Made by a program: the position numbers and the translations under genes. A stretch of 64,000 nucleotides of DNA from Endomychus coccineus (taxonomy: Eukaryota > Arthropoda > Insecta > Coleoptera > Endomychidae). The stretch spans positions 147,672,243 to 147,736,242 of the forward strand of contig OY294067.1 of assembly GCA_958510875.1 (NCBI GenBank), in the 5' to 3' direction. A model generated the notes under the pieces. That model had not been told where the DNA came from. It saw only the letters and a program-made list of their open reading frames with translations, and did not search any database. This document shows, piece by piece, positions 61,471 to 64,000 of the stretch; positions within the stretch are counted from its first letter, which is position 1, and every line of letters starts with the position of its first letter.

Positions 61471-63538
61471 TTTTTAAAACGTACCCTTTTGGCTTTTCGG
61501 TAAATTGCTTACTGCGGTAAGCTTCGAATCCTCGGGCGCCAGATTTTTCTCAAAGGTTTACTCCTTTTTGAGGACTTCTGCTAGGGTCCTCTTCACAAGG
61601 CTCGTCACTATGCTATCTAAAGATAGCCTTGTCCCTAGGGTAGCTACAGTGAAGCATAACCAGAGTCCAATGGGCAGAAAACAGTATCGAAATTGTAGGC
61701 TTTAATTACAATTGATACCTGGTTATAACTTAGCTCGTTAAAGATGGAGCAGAAATAATTTAATAGAACAGGGAATTCCAAATATTAAAATATATAATGA
61801 TTTTAACAATTACACTTTCAGAATAATCAATTTAAATGCAATTGAACGGTATTATTTCACAAAATTACACCCAGACGGAAAATGTAATGAAGCTCAAACG
61901 GTAAATGAAAACTCTTTCAAGAAGTCAACTCTACAATAAGTCCGGTCACTAAATTTAATTCAGCGGTACGGGATAGGTTGCTGAATGATTCAGAATGATC
62001 AATTTGCGGAAAAATACGAATCAAACAGGTCTCAGCGTAATGAGCGGTACGCGGTAAATCTTAGATAGCAGCACTAATAAATGGAATGTTCAAATCACAC
62101 TACGACATATTCGGTTATTAATTCGGTTTGTTCGGAAAATATTGTTTGCACTAGTTTTCCGATTGTACGCTATCAGATTTTACTATTTTCGGTTAATTAC
62201 TCTAATTGAGTTTATTCTGTCATCTCACCCACCCTTGTACTAACTTTCACGGAGTACCCGGTAATTGTGTGACAGTGTTAGACTTTATACACTTTACAGA
62301 TTCGGAACCTAGACAATTAGGGTTTATACTTCCGGGGTGACACAGTGTGCACAAACCCTAACTATCACATCTGCAATAACCCCTATATCCACGGCCGAGG
62401 ACTTCTCATAGTATTAAGGGAATTATTACGATTCTCAATCACACAATCACACAACAACCCCCAGCTTATACTTCTGGAGTGACACAGTGTGCACAAGCCG
62501 TTGGTGGTTTGGTCGTCTCAGGATATACTTATACTTCGGGAGTGACACAGTGTGCACGAATATACCCAAAGACGCCCCTGTCGTTCAAACATACACACTC
62601 TGTACACACCACACAATTACTTGAATATTTCAATTCACGCGCGAATTCAAATCGTGTGCGATTCGACCTATGACTAGGATAAACTCAAATTCACCAATTC
62701 AAATTACTGAATACTACAAAACTCAGGTATCGTACAAACGCTCACCAATTACAATAACAATCATAAATTACGGAAACCAATATATCGTAATGCTCAAAAA
62801 TATAAACTTATTTGCTATCATTTACCTTCTGAAACAATTCACTTGCACGGAAAACCATTATTAATTCACAACCTTTAAATCTCTGACTCACAATTAAAAA
62901 AAACACTAGAGAACTACTTTACTGATTCAAATTGAAAACACAAGAGAGCTTCTGTACGGCTCGAAATTCAAAAACACAAGAGCTACTTCACTGATCAAAA
63001 TCGAAATCACAAAAGAGAGCGATCTGTTGTCTGTCACGGCTTTTATATGTTTTTCGAGGTTCTGGACAGGTCTGCTCCACCTAATCCTTATTTTGTGCCC
63101 AGGGTTTTTTACTTATGCCCCGAACAATGTATAAAAGTGACGCTACTTTTTAGATCTAAAATTCGCGCACATGACGCTCCGGTAGTTTCTCTCGGCGGAC
63201 TAAACAAGTGTTATCGGAGTTTTTTACGTTGTTCGCCCTTTTTATACATAAGGCTGCACAAAGTTTGCTGTCTTAACTGGCCATCCCCTGTTTTTGCAAC
63301 ATGTTTTTATCGGAATGAAATGCAATTTTGAACGGGCGTGAATTAGATTCATCTATTTGAATAATTATACTTATTTCAAATTACGGAGATTTAGAAAAGT
63401 GGCAATCACGGAATACACATTCGGAATTCATTCATATCTATTGAAATAATGAACTGTTCAAACTGAAATTACATGTAACATCCGTATGTATTGCCTGATC
63501 TGAATTAAATAATCTTTCGAAATTTAAGCTTCGTTACA
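61471..63538 (-). repeat. 5' LTR of the gypsy element
   Basis: About 2.07 kb matching 54659-56728, beginning TGTAACGAAGC at 63538. TATA box on the minus strand at 63041-63048, and the same three gtgacacagtgtgcac blocks near 62330, 62467 and 62528. The promoter for gag-pol should lie here. Confidence 0.88.
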
Positions 63539-64000
63539 CATGAGAATGTGATCGTAAATTCTATACGAGAGGCGTTCTTCTGGTATTTTATGTTTAAAGT
63601 TGTTCATGGTGATTTCGACATAAATTAAAGTTGAATGCGTGTTTTCTTTTATTTGGTCTATACGAGAGGTGAACCTATAATGTTTTTTAGCTTAAACAAA
63701 ATAACTGTTAAAAGTTTGATTCTCCATAGTTCGAAAAATAAATGCAATTATCGTAGCTTCTTCAAACAAATATCACAAAGTACTAACTTACTATAAAAGA
63801 GCTACCTGATAAATAACTTCGATGATAATCTTAGGATAGATGGCTTTGGAATTTTTAATTCTAATCGGGCTTAACCCAATGAGGTATTAAACAATAAATT
63901 GGTATCAAACGGCTATACATATTTATCAGAGGAGAATTATTAACCCAACATTTGTCTTCTTCGGATGAAGATAAATGTGAGGCTCACAAGCTGACGTGTG
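63539..64000. other. Flanking DNA right of the gypsy element
   Basis: AT-rich, no gene. 63701-63785 is related to foldback-type sequence near 43090 and to the hairpin at 44734-44803. Confidence 0.5.

Larger units (their letters stand above)
54659..63538 (-). mobile_element. Gypsy-class LTR retrotransposon, internally deleted
   Basis: 8.9 kb on the minus strand: 5' LTR at 61471-63538, primer-binding site, gag, frameshift site, integrase, an extra 3' ORF, polypurine tract, 3' LTR at 54659-56728. LTRs differ at roughly 1-2% by eye, so insertion is fairly recent. Protease, RT and nearly all of RNase H are missing from pol. I could not see a matching target duplication (63539-63543 reads catga; the left flank reads tctct), so the two ends may come from recombined copies or be misplaced by a few bases. 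Confidence 0.9.

Noticed and set aside
56237..63331. 94-codon ORF present in both LTRs
   Set aside because: It lies antisense across the TATA/transcription-start part of the LTR, lacks domain features and recurs only because LTRs are duplicates.

Overview
The window is AT-rich, repeat-dense eukaryotic DNA, almost certainly from an arthropod and most likely an insect. The evidence is the set of elements present: a Polinton/Maverick with the insect-type gene set, several non-LTR retrotransposon remnants, Penelope-like sequences with hammerhead-like motifs, gypsy-class LTR elements, a Tc1/mariner-like fragment, TA microsatellites and a 200-base assembly gap (37020-37219). I saw no convincing single-copy host gene.

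The main object is a nearly complete Polinton (polintovirus-like element) at 1109-18000, 16,892 bp long. It has AG...CT ends, 169-bp terminal inverted repeats with one mismatch, and an exact 6-bp target duplication (ggcaac) on both sides. Left to right it carries: a 202-aa ORF, a 167-aa ORF, a 77-aa ORF and a signal-peptide/C-terminal-membrane protein (+ strand). Then come a paralogue of the 167-aa ORF, the major capsid protein, a 55-aa ORF, the penton-like minor capsid protein, a 154-aa ORF, an adenain-like protease and a phospholipase A2-domain capsid protein (- strand). Next are the packaging ATPase, a conserved Polinton protein, a fibre-like protein, the integrase and a 223-aa ORF (+ strand). 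Last are the protein-primed DNA polymerase B and a small OB-fold-like protein (- strand). The structural, packaging and replication genes are open. Three consecutive genes (9110-11613) each carry one lesion: a nonsense codon, a frameshift, and a frameshift that cuts off the chromodomain.

From 18 to 36 kb lies a graveyard of elements. In order: a three-unit dispersed repeat, RNase H and RT remnants of non-LTR elements on opposite strands, a Penelope-like GIY-YIG endonuclease remnant followed by a hammerhead-like fold, three copies of a tRNA-like sequence (two in a palindrome), and two opposed pieces of a non-LTR RT C-terminus. These are followed by a decayed fragment of a second Polinton (fibre-like plus integrase) and gypsy integrase debris. 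At 36.0-37.9 kb a non-LTR RT remnant is split by a 504-bp inverted-repeat element. That element has a hammerhead-like motif in each arm and is flanked by an 11-bp target duplication.

From 38 to 54 kb most of the sequence is unassigned. Exceptions are a partner of the 18.4-kb dispersed repeat, a foldback element (43.1-44.7 kb), another hammerhead-bearing element (45.3 kb), a lone LTR (45.9-47.3 kb), a decayed LINE with ORF1, endonuclease and RT (49.1-52.2 kb), and a DDE transposase fragment (52.8 kb).

At 54.66-63.54 kb is a gypsy-class LTR retrotransposon on the - strand with about 2.07-kb LTRs, a tRNA-Lys-type primer-binding site, a polypurine tract, gag with zinc knuckles, an in-frame GGGAAAC slippery heptamer and a -1 frame integrase. 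Protease, reverse transcriptase and most of RNase H are missing while the reading frame stays open, so this is an internally deleted, probably non-autonomous derivative. Coordinates of element ends other than the Polinton and the 36.3-kb insertion are approximate.
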